A stretch of DNA of 64,000 nt from assembly GCF_038039535.1 (NCBI RefSeq), contig NZ_JBBPHP010000013.1, positions 92,576 to 156,575 on the forward strand, given 5' to 3'. The DNA is from Catalinimonas sp038039535. Its GTDB lineage: Bacteria; Bacteroidota; Bacteroidia; Cytophagales; Cyclobacteriaceae. Below are positions 62,149-64,000 of the stretch, piece by piece (position 1 is the stretch's first letter; the number at the start of each line of letters is the position of its first letter). Position numbers and translations under genes: made by a program. Under the pieces are notes generated by a model. The model did not search any database. It was not told where the DNA came from and saw nothing but the letters and a program-made list of their open reading frames with translations.

Positions 62149-63938
62149 CACTCAAATCAAAAACGATACTTAGATATATATTAATGCTTGGCATAGGCAT
62201 GATACTTGGTTGGATATTTTTTGTCCCACCCCATGTGGAGACTGCCGAACATGAGCACGAGTTTGTACCTACCGAGACTGCAGAAGGAACCATATGGACC
62301 TGTTCCATGCACCCTCAGGTGCGACAGAACGAACCCGGTCAGTGTCCTATTTGTGGTATGGATCTGATTCCTCTGGAAGAGGATGAGGCTGCCACAAACC
62401 CTTATCAGCTTACCATGAGCGCGGATGCTGTAAAGCTGGCCAATGTGCAGACTACCAAAATTGGTACAGCCGGTACGTATGCCGATGAAACTAAGGATTT
62501 ACAGCTCACTGGAAAGATCGAGATGGATGAAACCCGGGTGAATGCCCAGACTGCCCATTTTGCCGGGCGTGTGGAGAAAATGTACATCACCTATGAAGGA
62601 GAGCGTGTGGAAAGAGGTCAGGTGATTGCTTTAATTTATTCTCCCCAACTGGTCACTGCCCAGCAGGAGTTACTGGAAGCCAAAAAGTTTCAGGCCAGTA
62701 ATCCCAGTTTATTTGAGGCGGCTAAGCGAAAGCTTAAGTACTGGAAGCTCTCCGATGTTCAGATTGAGCAGGTGATAGAAAATGAAAAAATCATTTCTTA
62801 CTGGCCGCTAAGGGCTAACGCTTCTGGTATTGTGACCAGTATCAATATAGAAACTGGCGAGCATGTGACGGAAGGCGCTGTAATTTACGAAGCTGCTGAC
62901 CTGACCCAACTGTGGGCTGTGTTTGACGCTTATGAAAGCAATCTCAACTGGATCAAAGAAGGGGATGTCATCAGCTTTAGCGTAGCTGCCTATCCTGATA
63001 AGGAGTTTAAAAGTGAAGTTACTTTCGTTGACCCATTTATTGATCCTCAAAGCAGAGTGGCTAAAGTGAGAACGGAGGTGCAGAATGCAGAGGGATTATT
63101 GAAGCCAGCCATGTTTGTTCGCGGAAGCCTGAGTAGTGATCAGGCCAAAGAAATTACGGAAGGACAGAAAAGTGAATTGTTAGTGCCTAAATCTGCCGTC
63201 ATGTGGACCGGCAAACGTTCAGTGGTCTATGTAAAAGTTCCTCAAACTAATGTGCCTACCTATGAGATGCGGGAAGTTTCTTTAGGAGCAAGTCTGGGAG
63301 ATGCCTACCTGGTGGAAGAAGGGCTTGCTTCGGGAGAAGAAGTGGTGACTAATGGTACTTTTACAGTAGATGCCGCTGCTCAGCTCAACAACAAAGCCAG
63401 CATGATGAACCGCAATATCCAGGTGAAGTCCTCGGAGACTTTGCCTAATGAGTTGAACATGAAAGTGCCTGATTTTGTAATGGCTACTCCTGAAGCTTTT
63501 CGTGAGCAATTGCAGGATATGCTGGAAGATTACCTAGCGTTGAAAGACGCTTTGGTAAGTTCTGAAAAGGAACTAGCGCAGCAAAACGCGGCTGATATGC
63601 TGACTTCTCTTCAGAAAGTAGATATGAGCCTTTTGCCTCATGAGCCGCATATGTACTGGATGGAAAGGCTGGAAGAGATTACAACTTCGGCTAAAGCGAT
63701 TGGGAACACAGAAAACATAGATACGCAAAGAAAAAACTTTAAAAGCTTGTCTGCCGGAGTCATTAAAGTGGCAAAAGCATTCGGAACGGCAGAAAAATTG
63801 TATATTCAGTATTGCCCCATGGCAGATGATGATGAAGGGGCCAACTGGCTTAGCCAGTCAGAAGAAATCCGCAATCCGTATTATGGTGACATGATGCTGA
63901 GCTGCGGAAATGTAGAAGATATTTTGGTGGTGTTTTAA
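62145..63938 (+). CDS. cusB: CusB-like periplasmic adaptor with heavy-metal-binding domain
   Basis: A 597-residue membrane-fusion protein. An N-terminal membrane anchor (about 10-30) is followed by the heavy-metal-binding domain WTCSMHPQVRQNEPG..CPICGMDLIPL (C53, H56, C67, C70), a barrel-sandwich hybrid and helical hairpin (about 100-260), a beta-barrel domain, and a C-terminal DUF3347 domain (about 470-597) containing QYCPMADDDEGANWLS. These extra domains at each end are common in Bacteroidota CusB proteins. It hands Cu(I)/Ag(I) to CusA. The stop is at 63936; the last 62 bases show no gene. Confidence 0.93.
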   Translation: MTLKSKTILRYILMLGIGMILGWIFFVPPHVETAEHEHEFVPTETAEGTIWTCSMHPQVRQNEPGQCPICGMDLIPLEEDEAATNPYQLTMSADAVKLANVQTTKIGTAGTYADETKDLQLTGKIEMDETRVNAQTAHFAGRVEKMYITYEGERVERGQVIALIYSPQLVTAQQELLEAKKFQASNPSLFEAAKRKLKYWKLSDVQIEQVIENEKIISYWPLRANASGIVTSINIETGEHVTEGAVIYEAADLTQLWAVFDAYESNLNWIKEGDVISFSVAAYPDKEFKSEVTFVDPFIDPQSRVAKVRTEVQNAEGLLKPAMFVRGSLSSDQAKEITEGQKSELLVPKSAVMWTGKRSVVYVKVPQTNVPTYEMREVSLGASLGDAYLVEEGLASGEEVVTNGTFTVDAAAQLNNKASMMNRNIQVKSSETLPNELNMKVPDFVMATPEAFREQLQDMLEDYLALKDALVSSEKELAQQNAADMLTSLQKVDMSLLPHEPHMYWMERLEEITTSAKAIGNTENIDTQRKNFKSLSAGVIKVAKAFGTAEKLYIQYCPMADDDEGANWLSQSEEIRNPYYGDMMLSCGNVEDILVVF

Positions 63939-64000
63939 AAAGTATGATGCTCTAAATAATTGACAGCCAGAGACATTAGCGGTAGATTAGTATGTTATGA

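Noticed and set aside
1..64000. rRNA, tRNA, CRISPR array, transposase or integrase
   Set aside because: No conserved RNA features, spaced repeats or recombinase motifs were seen on reading the sequence; a covariance-model search would be needed to exclude small RNAs.

Overview
The window comes from a member of the Bacteroidota, most likely a marine-type Cytophagales. The signs are a SusC/SusD pair with an adjacent hybrid two-component regulator, a protein with a type IX secretion (T9SS) C-terminal sorting domain, a PorD-like protein, a CusA of the long Bacteroidota form, TAnnTTTG-like -7 boxes, sparse Shine-Dalgarno sequences and several TTG starts. No rRNA, tRNA, CRISPR array or transposase was seen. 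Genus-level assignment is not possible from this sequence alone.

Layout. (1) 1-15.9 kb is a housekeeping block: a truncated Ldh2-type dehydrogenase, Ppx/GppA phosphatase, acyl-CoA carboxylase beta subunit, EEP-family protein, rhomboid protease, recN, the reverse operon bamD-rpoZ-coaBC-porD, a T9SS cargo protein, an OstA/LptA-like protein, tilS, a cNMP-binding protein and mdh. (2) 15.9-19.8 kb holds a lipoprotein gene with a broken 5' end, two MauG/cytochrome c peroxidase-like diheme lipoproteins and a DUF3050 protein between them. (3) 20.2-26.05 kb holds a membrane protein and a reverse operon resembling the non-phosphorylating L-fucose pathway, without a recognisable fuconate dehydratase. 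(4) 26.3-30.8 kb has a GH63/MGH1-like glycosidase, then a three-gene unit: SpoIIAA-like protein, O-methyltransferase and PrnB-like (DUF1864) protein. (5) 30.9-36.1 kb has an aldehyde dehydrogenase, VIT-family transporter, MDR oxidoreductase and a haem-motif FG-GAP lipoprotein.

(6) 36.3-52.8 kb is the most coherent accessory region. It holds betaine-aldehyde dehydrogenase, choline dehydrogenase, a transporter resembling the animal choline transporter CHT1, a SusD/SusC pair, a 1351-residue hybrid regulator and a secreted ENPP-like phosphodiesterase. Together they look like a locus for capturing and oxidising choline-containing compounds. A small ParE-type toxin-antitoxin module sits inside it, flanked by 33-bp direct repeats, one of which is the 3' end of the transporter gene. 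(7) 52.9-63.9 kb has a GH3-family protein and a Cu/Ag efflux operon (HYC_CC_PP protein, CusA, TolC-like, TlpA-like, a beta-propeller lipoprotein with a CxCC motif, CusB-like).
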